A stretch of 64,000 nucleotides of DNA from Desmodesmus armatus (lineage: Eukaryota; Chlorophyta; Chlorophyceae; Sphaeropleales; Scenedesmaceae): contig VIIQ02000119.1 of the NCBI GenBank assembly GCA_007449985.2, positions 28,381 through 92,380 on the forward strand, written 5' to 3'. A program made the position numbers and the translations under genes. The notes beneath the pieces are model-generated. The model was not told where the DNA came from. It saw nothing but the letters and a program-made list of their open reading frames with translations, and did not search any database. Below, piece by piece: positions 10,845 to 21,928 of the stretch (positions within the stretch are counted from its first letter, which is position 1; each line of letters opens with the position of its first letter).

Positions 10845-11924
10845 CTAACACACGAATACCCCACCTGTGTTACTTCTGACCTCTAGGGCAAAAAATTGAC
10901 AATCCTGCAGGTTAAAGGCAGTTGCTGTCGTACAGCGGCACAAGAACAGGTTTAGACAGCACATCTTGCAGTGCTGTACAGCCTGGGCTGACAGATAGTC
11001 ACTCATGGTTGCAACCGGCAGCTGCAAGCCTTGACTGGTGGTCAGAACAAAATCTTGCAACAGGTACTGCTGCCCAACCACCTGCTGGTGCTGCTGCTCT
11101 GCGGGGCTGACTCGGTGGTGGTGCCCATTAACCTGTTGCGCGGCCGCCACCACTTGCTGCTGCTGCTGTGTCTCTGCTGCGTGCTGCTGCCCTGGCCCGC
11201 TCCACTGCCTGGCCCAGCCCCAGCAGACCCACCAGGCGGCCCTCAGAGGCACTGCCAGGCCAATGCAGGCCATCACTGCTGCTGTTGCTGCTGCTGCTGC
11301 CTTCTGGCTGCCCCTCCTGCTGCCCCTCAGCCTGCAGCTGCTGCTGCTGGTTGCTGATGTTGAGGGGGAGGCCACAGAGTTCCAGCAGCTTGCTTGCGTC
11401 CTGCTGCTGCTGATGATGCAACGGTTGCGGCAGCTGTGGACCTACTGCTTGCAGCTGCTGCAGGTCCGCTGCAGAGGGCTGAGCTGCTGCTGCTGCTGCA
11501 TGAGCTGCTGGGGCACCCAGCACCTACAAGCCCACGTCACAAAACCAGCAGGCAGGGCCAGGAAGAGGACAAGAGACTGAGTGCATGCAGCAGCGGCAAG
11601 TGCAGCCTGCAGGCTGATGATGGCGGTCAAGTGAAGGTACGGCACTGCCACATGGCCCCGTTTGAAAATAGGCGTGATGCTCTGATTGGCAAGCCACCAT
11701 GCACATGTCACTATGACAGGTTGCACCAAGTAAGAGAGTCAAAGGCGGCACAAAACAAAACTGCTAATATCAGCATCTGGCAAGCAGTGTTGCTGGTGTC
11801 TCACCTGCCAAGCATCCAGCACGGCATCCAGAAAGTCCTGACCTGACAACCGCAGTATATCAGGCCCCTCAGCCACTGCTGCTGGTGCTGGCTGAGACAC
11901 TGGTGCTGCTGCTGGCGGGCCCAG

Positions 11925-11958
<34 letters not shown>

Positions 11959-12455
11959 GCTGACACTGGGACTGCTGGTGGTGCTGCTGCTGCAGCACCT
12001 GAGAAGCTTGTTGTTGCATCACCAAAGTCACCAAAATCATCATCATCGTCATCCCCTGCAGCTGCTGCAGCTGGCTGCGCCGGCAAGTCAGATGCTGCTT
12101 GTAATCCTGCTGCTTGTGATCCTGCTGCTGGTGGTGGCACAGGGTCTCTGCTGCTGGCTGCTGCTGCTGGTGGGGCGGCGACGGGCACTGGTGCAGCATC
12201 AAAGTCGCCAAAATCATCATCGTCCCCCCAGTCGTCTGCTGCTGGTGATGATGCTGGTTCTACAGCTGCCGCTAATGGTGCTTGTGCTATTGACAGTGCT
12301 GATAGTGCTGCAGCAGCAGCACCAGCAGGGCTGGCCTTTGCCGGTTCCGCAGCAGCAGCTTCTGCTGGTGACTCCTGAACAAGACCTGAGGCTTGGGCCT
12401 GGATGTCTGGCATGGTAACCTCTTCAGATTCAGGACTCGTGGGCTCTTCTGACAT
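10845..12455 (-). CDS. Acidic DFGDF-motif protein, aftiphilin/synergin-like
   Basis: Exons on the minus strand: 12455-11805, 11523-11133, 11098-10845; 431 aa if joined this way. The N-terminal half has two acidic clusters, DDWGDDDDFGDFDAAP and DDDDDDFGDFGDA, in Ala/Pro/Gln-rich disorder. DFxDF motifs of this kind in aftiphilin and gamma-synergin bind adaptor ears in AP-1/clathrin trafficking, so a trafficking accessory role is inferred. The segment GQDFLDAVLDAWQ may be helical. Exons 2 and 3 are low complexity apart from GQQYLLQDFVLTTSQGLQ; their joins are supported only by phase and splice motifs. The start is the first ATG of the open frame (MSEEPTSPE). It could instead be an unrelated disordered protein. 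Confidence 0.5.
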
Positions 12456-13668
12456 GTCTCTCCCCTGCTCAGCTTGGGTTATGGAGGGCTGCACACTGCC
12501 GATATTGCGAGCTTGTTGCTATTCACTACAAGGATATAGAGGGTACCAGCACGCGGACGATAGCAACGTGGTGGGCATTGACAAGTCAGTCATTGACAAG
12601 TCAGTGAGGGTGATCAGAGATCTGTCTGCAGTTCTGGGACGAAAGTACGTGTCAGCTCCCAAAGGAGATGTTGCCGTGGTTTGTTGTGGTGTTAGAACGT
12701 TATGAGGGGCTGTTGAATCAAGTCACGAACAACAAATTACAAAATGTGACAGCCACAACAACTGACCTCTGCAGCTGCTGCGTTGAAGCACCAGGTCAGA
12801 ATGCACACCCTGTTGTCGAGCCTAGAGGGCCCATGCTATATGCCAGACACAAAGGTAGGAGCTCAGGAGTGAGTGTACCTGACAGGGTGCCTGATACGTG
12901 TCAAAACATGACACAGGAGTGTCACCAGGCACAGTGATTGAACGCTGACGCACGCCAGATGCACCTGTCACACCATCCAGGACCCACAAGGCTATGTCCC
13001 CTCCTACCAACAGTCCAGCTCATAATCACCAACACCAGAAGCCTACTGACAGACAATGAACAGTGCGCACATATGCCAAGGAAGCAGCCACAGTTGAATT
13101 GAATGCAGCAAGTGCTGCAGATGCACAGAAGGTGCCGATGCAACAGTCAAAGGTCAAGTCTTTACATAAGCGGTTGCCACCACCGCTAAAGTCTGCTGGA
13201 TTACCGTGCATGCTGTGCCACAGCAGCCATGGCTGTCAGCTGCAGGTCCTGCTGCTGCCATGGCTGTCAGCCGCAGCTCCGCCTGCTGCCAGAGTCCTGC
13301 TTGGGGCGCAAGCAACCAAAGCTAGGAGGGTGCATGAGTATACAGTCAGTCACAAAGTAGCCCCCGTCCTGCAGGGGAGGCAGTCGGATCTTCTGATCAA
13401 ACCCTGCTTGTTCAACCAGACCCAAACAGACCCAAACATGCCTGCATGCAACGCTGCCAAGACACACCCGGGCCCAACACAGTGCTGACAGCGGCTCTGT
13501 GGGAAGCTGCTGCTGCACAATTGACACACGTTGCAGCTGATGTGCCCCAGGATTTGTGCAGCCTACAACACAGCCCAGCTGATGGCTTCGACAGGCACAC
13601 GCAACTGCCAGCAGCAATGTCGAAGGGGACCCGCTCTGGCCCTCTGCAATTGTGGTGGCCCTGCTTGT
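12456..13668. other. Intergenic between two minus-strand genes
   Basis: It should hold the 3' UTR of the Tctex gene and the promoter of the DFGDF gene. A reverse TGTAA lies near 13163. No coding signal was recognised. Confidence 0.4.
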
Positions 13669-14106
13669 TCACTCAAAGTAGAGGCCGAACACCTGGCATA
13701 CACAGTAGAGGCTTTCGTTCTCGAAGTACTCCGAGGCAAAGCTGTCTGTGGATGTGTCCCACAGGCAGCGTGACACGATGCGCATCGCCTGCCCCTTCTT
13801 CTGCCCCAGCGTTACTTGGATCACCAGCTTGTACCGGTCATAGCCCAGGGCCTTCACCTTCTCCCTCAGGTCCTCTGCTATGTGCTTGGAGATCTGTGCT
13901 GCCTTGACTGGGTCATACTGCTGCTTCTCCATGCGCTCCTTGAGCACTGTCTTCAGTATGGCCTGCACCTTGTGCCGTTGGAACTTCGCCCCCTCTCCAT
14001 AGCCGGTGGGGTTGGTTATGTATGTGTTCTCGTACACCACTTCCTTGACTGCAGGACCAGGGGAGTAGGCACTGCCCTCAAAGTCGATCACAGCTGCTGA
14101 AGCCAT
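13669..14106 (-). CDS. Tctex1-domain dynein light chain (DYNLT2B/Tctex2b-like)
   Basis: Single exon, 145 aa, start at the ATG encoding MASAAVIDFEG. The Tctex1 fold covers most of the protein: YENTYITNPTGYGEGAKFQ at the start of the domain, then LGYDRYKLVIQVTLGQKKGQ, SRCLWDTSTDSFASEYFENE and a C-terminal CVCQVFGLYFE. The pattern resembles TCTEX1D2/Tctex2b, a light chain of inner-arm and retrograde IFT dynein, more than cytoplasmic Tctex1. It binds dynein intermediate chains as a dimer in the dynein tail. It is unusual here in having no intron. It is transcribed divergently from the DNAL4 gene across 381 bp. Confidence 0.92.
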   Translation of the reverse strand: MASAAVIDFEGSAYSPGPAVKEVVYENTYITNPTGYGEGAKFQRHKVQAILKTVLKERMEKQQYDPVKAAQISKHIAEDLREKVKALGYDRYKLVIQVTLGQKKGQAMRIVSRCLWDTSTDSFASEYFENESLYCVCQVFGLYFE

Positions 14107-14487
14107 GTTTGCTGTGTGTTGCGGCCTGCCGAGGTGTTTGCAGCAACAGATATGCACCTCAATACATCTCGCTCAGTGCTTCAGGCCAGAGTTGGAGCTG
14201 CAACTGCTGGAAGTCAAATTGAACATGGATGGGACCGCGAAAGTGACAGCTCCGAGCAGCCAACAGCAATTGGGGGTCGTATGCAGCCTGATCATGATGA
14301 TTTCATAATCTTTTATCCCTTCACGCCCGCTAACGCTGCAGAACGCCCCACCAAAGCACAGTTGTCAACACCACAGTCTTCACAGCATAGTCAGGCAGGC
14401 AGCAGCAGCAACAGCACTTCTATCGGCACTAGAATCCCTGGGTGATCAGGCTTGATCACTTATTGGTAGCCTCTTGCAAGCAGCACC
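14107..14487. promoter_or_regulatory. Shared divergent promoter region of two dynein light chain genes
   Basis: These 381 bp separate the start codons of the Tctex-type and DNAL4-type genes, which point away from each other. Both products are ciliary dynein parts, so co-regulation (for example at flagellar regeneration) is a reasonable inference. No specific factor site was assigned. Confidence 0.5.
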
Positions 14488-15526
14488 ATGGCAGCTGCAG
14501 CTGCAGCAGCTGTCGCTGGTGGGGAGGAGCAGCTGGACATGGAGGCTTTCTTCAGACAAGTGAGGAGCCCAGCAGGGTTGATGCTCTACAGCCATGACAG
14601 TAGCACACTGCGCATGTCCTGCACCAGTCAGAGTTGCTCACATGCATGCATGCCATGCTGACAGGCCAAGTACCCCCTAGTGAAGTACACGGACATGACA
14701 GCGGAAGTGCGGGAGGAGGCCCTAGACATCTGCATCACAGCGGTTGAGAAGTACGCTGCAGACATGGAGAAGTGCACACAGGTGGGTGCAATCAATCACA
14801 CTCCAGCCCTGGCAGCAAGCTCAGCCAAGCGCTGCAATGGCATGAAGACAGCGGCGTTGGGTGCAGCTAGTTGTGCGTGTCAGGTGCTGCATGCTGTGCA
14901 CCAGCATGCACAGAGACACACTTATGCTTTGCGTGCTCATGGAATCAGCAAAATTTACCTGTCGGGCTGGGCTTGTCCAACATGTTGTCACTTCCCAGCA
15001 TTGCGGCTGTGCTGGCAGATGCAGCAGCAGCATGCTGCATGCCTTGTCGCGGCACATGCACGCGGGCTTGGAGGTAACCCTTCAGCTGAAGTTCTCAAAC
15101 TAGCTTGAAGCTGCCCATGCTCTTGTGCTGTCTTGCAGATGATCAAGGATCAGATGGACAAGAAGTTTGGCTCACCATGGCATGTGATAGTGGGCAAGGC
15201 GTTTGCGTACGAAGTCACGTACGAGGTGAGCGGTGGTCGTGCTGACACACAGGGGTTTTGAGCGCAAACAGTGCAGCATGCAAGCACTGCAGGAATAACT
15301 GCCTGTGCACCAGCAGCATCAGTGTCCTCTGCGCCAAGAGCAGTTGCGCCAACCCAGGAAGGCAGGAGCATTGACCGGCACCGTCCTGCGTGCAGCACGC
15401 GCTGACCATGCTCTCACAGCTGTCTGAATGACTGCCTCCTGCTGTGTGCTGTGCTGGCTGCAGCTGCGCAACATACTATATTTGTATGTGGGAGGCACGA
15501 CTGGAGTGTTGTTATGGAAGATGTGA
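14488..15526 (+). CDS. DNAL4: Axonemal dynein light chain 4 (DNAL4/LC10-like)
   Basis: Exons: 14488-14559, 14665-14781, 15139-15225, 15464-15526; all phase 0, 112 aa. The last exon is only 21 codons (LRNILYLYVGGTTGVLLWKM). It is an LC8 superfamily member, but YPLVKYTDMTAEVREEALDI, MIKDQMDKKFGSPWHVIVGK and the ending LLYLY-G-VW match DNAL4/LC10 more closely than canonical LC8, whose end is YFYLGQVAILLFKSG. LC10 is an outer-arm dynein light chain associated with the intermediate chains. A poly-Ala start ([12 protein letters not shown]) precedes the domain. The organism therefore probably builds motile flagella. Confidence 0.93.
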
Positions 15527-16302
15527 CAGCAGCAGGCTAGTCGGGTGCAGCGGGGGTTGTACAGTAGGCTGGGGCATCGCGGGCAAGTCAGTTCAAGGGG
15601 GTTTGACCAGTCAAGAGCAGTGCTGCTGGCGTATGGCCTGGTCAGTCTGCTGGTCAGTGGGGCATCATCCCTCAGGAAAGGAAGCAGTGGGCGTACGGTG
15701 CTGTGCTGCCTGGTTTGGGACCAGAACTCTGCTATAGCAGCTGGCAGAGCTGCCAGCTCTGTGACTACCAAGGCGCGTGCGGGTGTTGGCAGGAGTGTTC
15801 ATGGTCTGCCTCATAGCAGGCATCCCATGCACTTGCGGCATGCACTTGCGGCAGCCGTATCTCACTTGTGCTGGCAGCAGTGCCAGCTGGCCTCAGGTCG
15901 CTGACTCTGGCCGCCAGCGCCGCCTTGTTGTGGAAAGCAGCGCAGATGAACTGTAATATTTCGATCTTATTTTGGTCATTATATGCGTCAATGATTTCGC
16001 GCCATGATCGGCGTTTTGATCAAGCGGTGGCCTCGTAAGGCAGCAGTACGCGCGCGCAGCAGACCACGCCCAATGCAACACTACAACCACGTATTTCCGC
16101 CTTGATCAAGCAAACCCAAGTTCTGCAGACATACTTGGCCTCCCCACTGTCCACATGATACGGTCTGACAAAGCATGACTCACAAGGTGCATGGCAGTTG
16201 GCACAGCATTGGCAGAAGGAATGTTGCAGCAAGCTCTCTCCTAGACTCGACTGACTGCATGAGCAGCCTCAACTGGTTGAAATCTCTATATTACACACCA
16301 CA
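15527..16302. other. Intergenic: DNAL4 3' UTR and PMI promoter
   Basis: No convincing coding frame. It contains the TGTAA at 15952, after which GC content drops locally. Confidence 0.4.
15952..15956 (+). terminator. TGTAA polyadenylation signal candidate (DNAL4)
   Basis: TGTAA lies about 425 bp downstream of the DNAL4 stop. Motif match only. Confidence 0.35.
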
Positions 16303-19300
16303 ATGCTGCCCTTGCGTCTGTGCACACAATCGTATGCATGGGGTGTGCCAGCGTCGCTCCCCAGCAAGGTACTGGACCTGGGCCGTGCCAATGGCGTTGA
16401 CGAGACGCGTGACCCCAAACCTGATGAGACCTTTGCAGAGCTTTGGTGGGTTTCTGTGCAGCCATATGCTTCTGAGCTGACCTGAGTATTGGCCCAGCCT
16501 CATTGTGTCATCCCCAGTATTCTAATGCACGCAAACGCACGCGTCAGGCTCCTAGGTGTAGTTCACAGGAAGCACCCTGGACGATTATCTTGTGGGTGTG
16601 CCAAACCTTGTGCTTGTGGCTTGCAGGGTTGGCACTCACCCCAGTGGTGCATCAGTGATCCCTGCCACCACTCCTGCAGCTGCTGCCAAGGGGACGCTGT
16701 CACTGGAGCAGTGGCTGGAGCACCACCCAGAGGCCCTGGGGCGCGTGCTGGCAGAGAAAAGAGCCGTGGGGTCGCTGACTGGCCGTCTACCCTACATTAT
16801 GAAGGTGACACGGTGCTGGGTCAGATGTGGTGGGCATGTCCACTGGGCCTGGGTGGCCCAGATTGCTTCAGGCACTGACTCTTTGGTGCTACCCTCCGTC
16901 TCATCAATGCGCAAGCTGCGACTCAGTTCAGTACGTCGGAAGTAGCATGCATTTGAGTTCAAATGGATGCTCCCCAAGCAGCCCAAGCTCCTTTGTGGTC
17001 ATTGTTACTGTTTGTTTGCCTGCAGGTGCTGTCCATCAACAAGGCGCTGCCCCTGCAAGCTCACCCAACGAGTGATGCTGCTGGTGCATTCCATGAGGCA
17101 CACCCAGATGTGAGTGATATTTACACAGTCCCTGTAGTATGCATGCGCCACCGTGGCGCATGGCATGAAGAAGCCGCTGCCAGGGAGCAGCATAACAACA
17201 TAGCAAGTGTATCTGCAGCACTTTGATACCAGCTGCAGGCAGAGCAGCACTGCTGCTCTGTTGTTGAACAACATAGCAAGTGTATCTGCAGCACTTTGAT
17301 TCCAGCTGCAGGCAGAGCAGCTTCCAAAAGGCAATGGTTTCGTCCTTGGTCTGCATCTTTGTGCATCGCTGGCGAGCAGTACACTGCTGTATGCATGCGA
17401 CCTGCCATCATCGTGTGGCACACCTACCGTTCATTGCAGCCCGGCTGTTGTAAAACGTCTGCATGTGGGCACAGCCAGCTGCTGCACAACACAGTGTGCA
17501 TGCAGCCCATGCAATGATTGCACGCTGACCCCAGCACACCTAGACATCATGTGCAACAGATCATCTGATGGCTCTGTCGTGCTGCTTGCAGATGTACCCT
17601 GATGCCGCACACAAGCCTGAGATGGCCATCGCCCTGTCGGCTTTCTGTGCCTTTGCTGGGTTCCTGTCCCCAGAGCACATGTCACAGCAGCTGCAGGACT
17701 ACCCCCAGCTGAATGAGGTGCTGGGTGCCAACAACATCCTGCAGTACCTGGATGCACAGGGCAAGGGGGACCACCGCAAGAGGGAGCTGGTGAGGGGGCA
17801 CGTGCTTGTTGCTGTTGCTGCCTGTGTGGGCCGCCCTTGGCAAGCGCTTTGGACCTGAGCAATGCTGTCACTGACTCGGTAATGATAGTATCCGTGCATT
17901 GTGCATGCGTAGTCACTGTGCTGGGCGGCAGCACGTTTGTGGGCGGAACAGTCACCAACTGTGGCTGCGCGTTCCAAGCGCCAGGGCAGCTAGTCACAGA
18001 TGCTGCTCAAGGTTTGCTGGTGGGACACGTGGAGTCACTTTATGACATTGCGGTAATGTAGGCACATGCATGATGGAGAGACTCCCAGTGCTAGGTGTAA
18101 GAGGATAAACTGTTGATCCCCCCCCCAGCCCACTGTTGATCCCCCCCAGTGCCCCAGCCCCTGCACTGAGCTCCCTGCTCTGGAACCAACACTGCTAGCA
18201 GCAAGCACTATACATGCCATCATGGCATACGGCGTATACCTCCACCCCTTAACAAAGTGGTGCCACATCTTTTTCTGCCTGCAGGTCCTGGCTGCCATGT
18301 TTGACCACCTCCTGCTGCGCACACCCAAGGAGATTGCCAGCACTGTCTGCAGCAGCGTGCTGACCATCATGCAGGACAAGGCCCAGTTCAAACACACTGC
18401 AGCTCCCAACAAGGCCAGCGACAGCTCAGCACAGCCCACTGGCACCACGTCCTCCTCAGCAGGCGCCATGGAGTCTGAACAGGCTGCAACAGCAGCAGCA
18501 CTGTCAGGTACTACCTGACAGTACTGAGGCTCATGGTCTGGGTCTGAAGGCTTCTTGCATCAGGTTCACTCCTGGTGCGCTTGCGCGCACACTAGCGGGC
18601 TAATCTTTGTACATTGCCAGCCAGTGTGTGTATCCTCGTGAGTACAGATCAACACTAGCAAAGATGTCTTCAGGCTATGTAGCCTGAAGAGGTCTTCATC
18701 TGCATGTGTGTTTGTAGGTCCTGATGACGTCCCCACTCAGTGTGAGCTCGCGTTGGCCCTGTCCTTGCTTGGGTCCAAGCCCGGCAGCACCAGCCAGCGC
18801 TTCGCCTTGCTGTCTGCGGTGCGGCGTGCTTGGCCTGACGACCCTGTGGGTGTGCTGAGCTGCATGATGCTGGAGGATGTTGTGCTGGCACCTGGAGAGG
18901 CCGTGATGATTCCTGCTGGCTGCCCACATGCCTACGTGTGCGGTAAGTCTCCAGGCTGCTGTCGCGGCGCCTGCGTAGTTGCACGCGCCAGTTGCAGCAT
19001 GTCGTGCATGCTGAGTCAGCGTCATGCCGGCCCAGTGCAAGCTGTTGCATCCATGCTGTTCCATCTTCAACTCACAGGGAGGCGCCATCCACTGGCGTGC
19101 ATCCCCTGCAGATAGAGGGTTGCGCTGTTTCGCGCCAGTGCGCATGCACTTGCAACGCCACGCAGCGCCTGGATGGAGCAGATATAGAATGCAATATGTT
19201 TATAATAATAATGTCAACAGCTGGCCGCTTCCGTGCAGTGGGCGGGGCATATCAAGATGCAACGCATGCTGCACCAGTAGCCTTGAATTGCAGCAGCACA

Positions 19301-21020
19301 TCTACTTGAACGCAAGCTCAACCCGGGGCTCCTGTTGCTGCATGGTGTTACTGCTTTTTCTTGCTCTCTCCTGCACAGGTGAGATCCTCGAGGTGCAGGC
19401 CGCCTCTAATAACACCATCAAAGGCGGCATGACAACAGAAGACGAGCCAGACGACAAGGAGGGCATGGTTACTGCATGCACAGGGGGCCTCCTGCAGGCA
19501 AGTGGCCAGGCCAACAGCCCCGCACTGCAGGCTGGTGTCAGCATCTCAGGAGCAGACGCTGCGGCCAACTTCAGTGGTACACCACAGGACGAGGCACCCA
19601 AGAGCAGCACAGGCAGGATTCATGAGGGCCCTCCTCGCCCTGTGGAGCCTCACGGACTCACTGCTGGTGGCCAGGGTGGTGCACAGATGCTGAGGATGTA
19701 CCAGCCGGGAGGTGTTGAGGAGTTCCAGGTGCGTAGGAAGCAGCAAAGTTTGTGTGGGAGGTCCAGCCCCCAGCGGAGAAAGGTCTGCGTCCTGCAGTAT
19801 GGTGGCTGGACATCAAGTACTTGGTTTGCTTGCAGCAGGCTTGTATGCTGAGGGCCACGTGGTAAGGCACAACACAGCCCAGCGGGTTTGATTTGGGTTG
19901 GTTTGTACTGTGCTGACAAGGCGTTTGTGGCAGGCTGGTCAACCGCAGCACCCATCACACATGGTTGCATTGGCTAGTTGCACTCCCTGTGTCCACACAC
20001 TGCAGGCCCATCATGTGAGTTGCGCAACACGGCTTTTGCGGCACTTGTGCTGCCTGTCGTCCTGCAGGTGCTGCACTGCAATGTACCTCCTGGCCACAAG
20101 TCTGAGCTGGTGGTTGACCCTGGGCCGGGTGTGCTGCTGGTCGTGAGTGGCACCGGCAAGGCGATGGTGCGTGCCTCCTGTGTGAGCGATGAGCTGGTGC
20201 TGGGGGAGACAGACCTGCAGCCAGGTGAGAGGGTGGAACAGGCTCAGCGTCCTGTGGCACTGCTAGCGCCATAAAGTAACAGTGCCTTCTAAGTTGCCGT
20301 GATGTGGTAAGTGCCGTGCAGTTCTGATGATTTGGGGTGGTGCTCCTCCACAGCTACTGCCGTTGACACCGTGGCTTGTTCCAGGCAACTTGCCTGATGA
20401 AATTTGAAATCCCTCAAAGACAGCCCCACTCGTTGCCGCTACTGCCTGCAGGTACTGCTCTGTTCCTGTCCGCTGGGACATCCCTCAGCATCAGCACGAG
20501 CAACAACACATCAGCACTGGATGCATGGTGAGTCCCGACTCACTGGCGGCTTGGCTGCTCAGGACATGTGCATTGCACTGTGATGCATCGTGCCTCCTGA
20601 GTTGGGTTGGCGCACCTTCGCAAGGGCGCAACCAATGTGCAGTCGTACTGCAAGGTGCTTGCTTGCTTTGCTGGTGTGCCACCGTGGCTCGAAGTCTATG
20701 CATCAAAAGATCAGTGTGATGGATTTCATCTCAACCTGGCTGCCTGCTGCTTCTATCTTTGATGATGCAGGGTGACTACAGCCAACAACCGCATGTTTGC
20801 AGCCGCTGCCGAGGCCCCTGCAGGAGAGGTGGAGGCCATGCAGGGCCTGCAGCTACAGGCAGGTGCCACCCCTGATGCTGCTGGCAAGGCTGGTGGTGCT
20901 GCGGCAGGTGTTGAGCCGGGCGCCACCTTCACTGCAGCTGAGCAGGTAGCTGCCGGGATTATGATGGGGGCCAGCAGTCCTACCGGTGCGATGGATGCTG
21001 CACCCATGCAGCTGGACTGA
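16303..21020 (+). CDS. PMI: Mannose-6-phosphate isomerase, type I
   Basis: Exons: 16303-16445, 16627-16804, 17026-17109, 17592-17789, 18285-18507, 18718-18942, 19379-19728, 20068-20224, 20452-20527, 20771-21020; phases close, 627 aa. The enzyme interconverts mannose-6-phosphate and fructose-6-phosphate, feeding GDP-mannose for glycoproteins and ascorbate. Seen: SYAWG near the start, ETFAELWVGTHPSG, VLSINKALPLQAHP and YPDAAHKPEMAIAL, followed by PAGCPHAYVCGEILEVQAAS; these carry the Gln, His, Glu and His zinc ligands. NNTIKGGMT follows as in other PMIs. It is longer than the usual 420-450 aa because of Ser/Ala-rich insertions in exon 5 (after QDKAQFKHT) and exon 7, and an Ala-rich tail in exon 10. 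The start lacks the few extra residues most PMIs have before the first strand. Confidence 0.94.
17195..17322 (+). repeat. Tandem repeat in PMI intron 3
   Basis: Two nearly identical copies of about 54 bp (beginning ACAACATAGCAAGTGTATCT) occur about 74 bp apart, separated by a CAGCACTGCTGCTCTG spacer. Only one substitution was noticed. Function unknown. Confidence 0.85.
19961..20002 (+). repeat. Dispersed short repeat, copy 2
   Basis: It matches about 2992-3034 (ATGGTTGCATTGGCT...TTGCACTCCCTGTGTC) with a few differences. It lies in PMI intron 7. Confidence 0.6.
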
Positions 21021-21363
21021 TGCTGATATGTACCAGTGTAGTATACCATGTGCCGTACTACGGGCATGTGGGAGATGCTGCTGTGCTTGGGGAAGCTTAC
21101 AGTTGAGTTTTGCAGCGTGATTGCTGCCCCACTTGTGGTTGGCATGTTCTGCTGATCTGGCTTCTTCTGATGAGCAAGTGCGCACTTGACGGTGCTGTGC
21201 ATGCGACGCTTGAACATTGCTGAGTAATTATGATGCTGGTGGGGTCTGGCATGCACGGTAGCTTGCAAGCCGCCCAGCTGTATGTACAGCTGGAGATGAG
21301 TGTACCGGCCTTTTGCATTCCCGCCCAAACATGGGCGACATGCCGCCAGTCTCTTGTGCCTTG

Positions 21364-21368
21364 TGTAA
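21364..21368 (+). terminator. TGTAA polyadenylation signal candidate (PMI)
   Basis: TGTAA lies about 340 bp after the PMI stop. Motif match only. Confidence 0.35.
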
Positions 21369-21486
21369 TAGGGGATATGCTGCTCTCAGTTATCAAAACA
21401 TGTCCAGCTAGGTGTGTCAATGGAGCTATTGGTCAGCCTGTCCTGACTCAGGCTGCTCTGGCAGAGCAAAGTAAACCACTCTGATG

Positions 21487-21491
21487 TTACA
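21487..21491 (-). terminator. TGTAA polyadenylation signal candidate (CAP gene)
   Basis: TTACA on the plus strand reads TGTAA on the minus strand, about 440 bp past the CAP gene stop. Motif match only. Confidence 0.35.
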
Positions 21492-21928
21492 TAGTGACAG
21501 CAGCAAAAAAAGAGACTTGTGCACGCAATACCAAGGACATACACAGACATAACTGAGGATCCTGACAGACATCATGACAACAAAACACAATGCGGCATGC
21601 ATGCAAGCTTGAGCCTGACAAAAGTAGTATCACCATGAGGTGGCCCTTGAGGCCCTGCAGCATGTGTCACTGACGCACTGAGTGCTGGCAACAACAAAGA
21701 AAGGGGTCGCGTAAAGAGGACCATGATCACTGCAGTGCTGAAAAAAGAGATGACAACAGAACTTGCCCTATAGACAAGGGCGGCAGCAAAATTGAGAAAA
21801 AAAGAAACAGTGTTGCTGTGCGGGAACAGCTGAAGCGTGCACGAGTCAGCACACAGGGTACATCAGTGCAGTAAACAGACAAAACAGCCCGAGCGCAAAA
21901 GCCCCCCGTGGCATCTTCGCCTGGGTGC

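Larger units (their letters stand above)
21021..21928. other. Convergent intergenic region
   Basis: It holds the 3' UTRs of PMI (+) and the CAP gene (-) with one poly(A) candidate for each. No further gene recognised. Confidence 0.5.

Noticed and set aside
11885..12418. Plus-strand Leu-rich frame in the DFGDF gene region
   Set aside because: It is a shadow of Ala/Gln/Asp codons on the minus strand, which shows the DDDFGDF motifs and a splice chain.
14488..15526. Calling this gene canonical LC8 (DYNLL)
   Set aside because: The FPLV-type start, DKKFG-SWHV and the ending LYLYVGGTTGVLLWKM match DNAL4/LC10; LC8 ends with YFYLGQVAILLFKSG.
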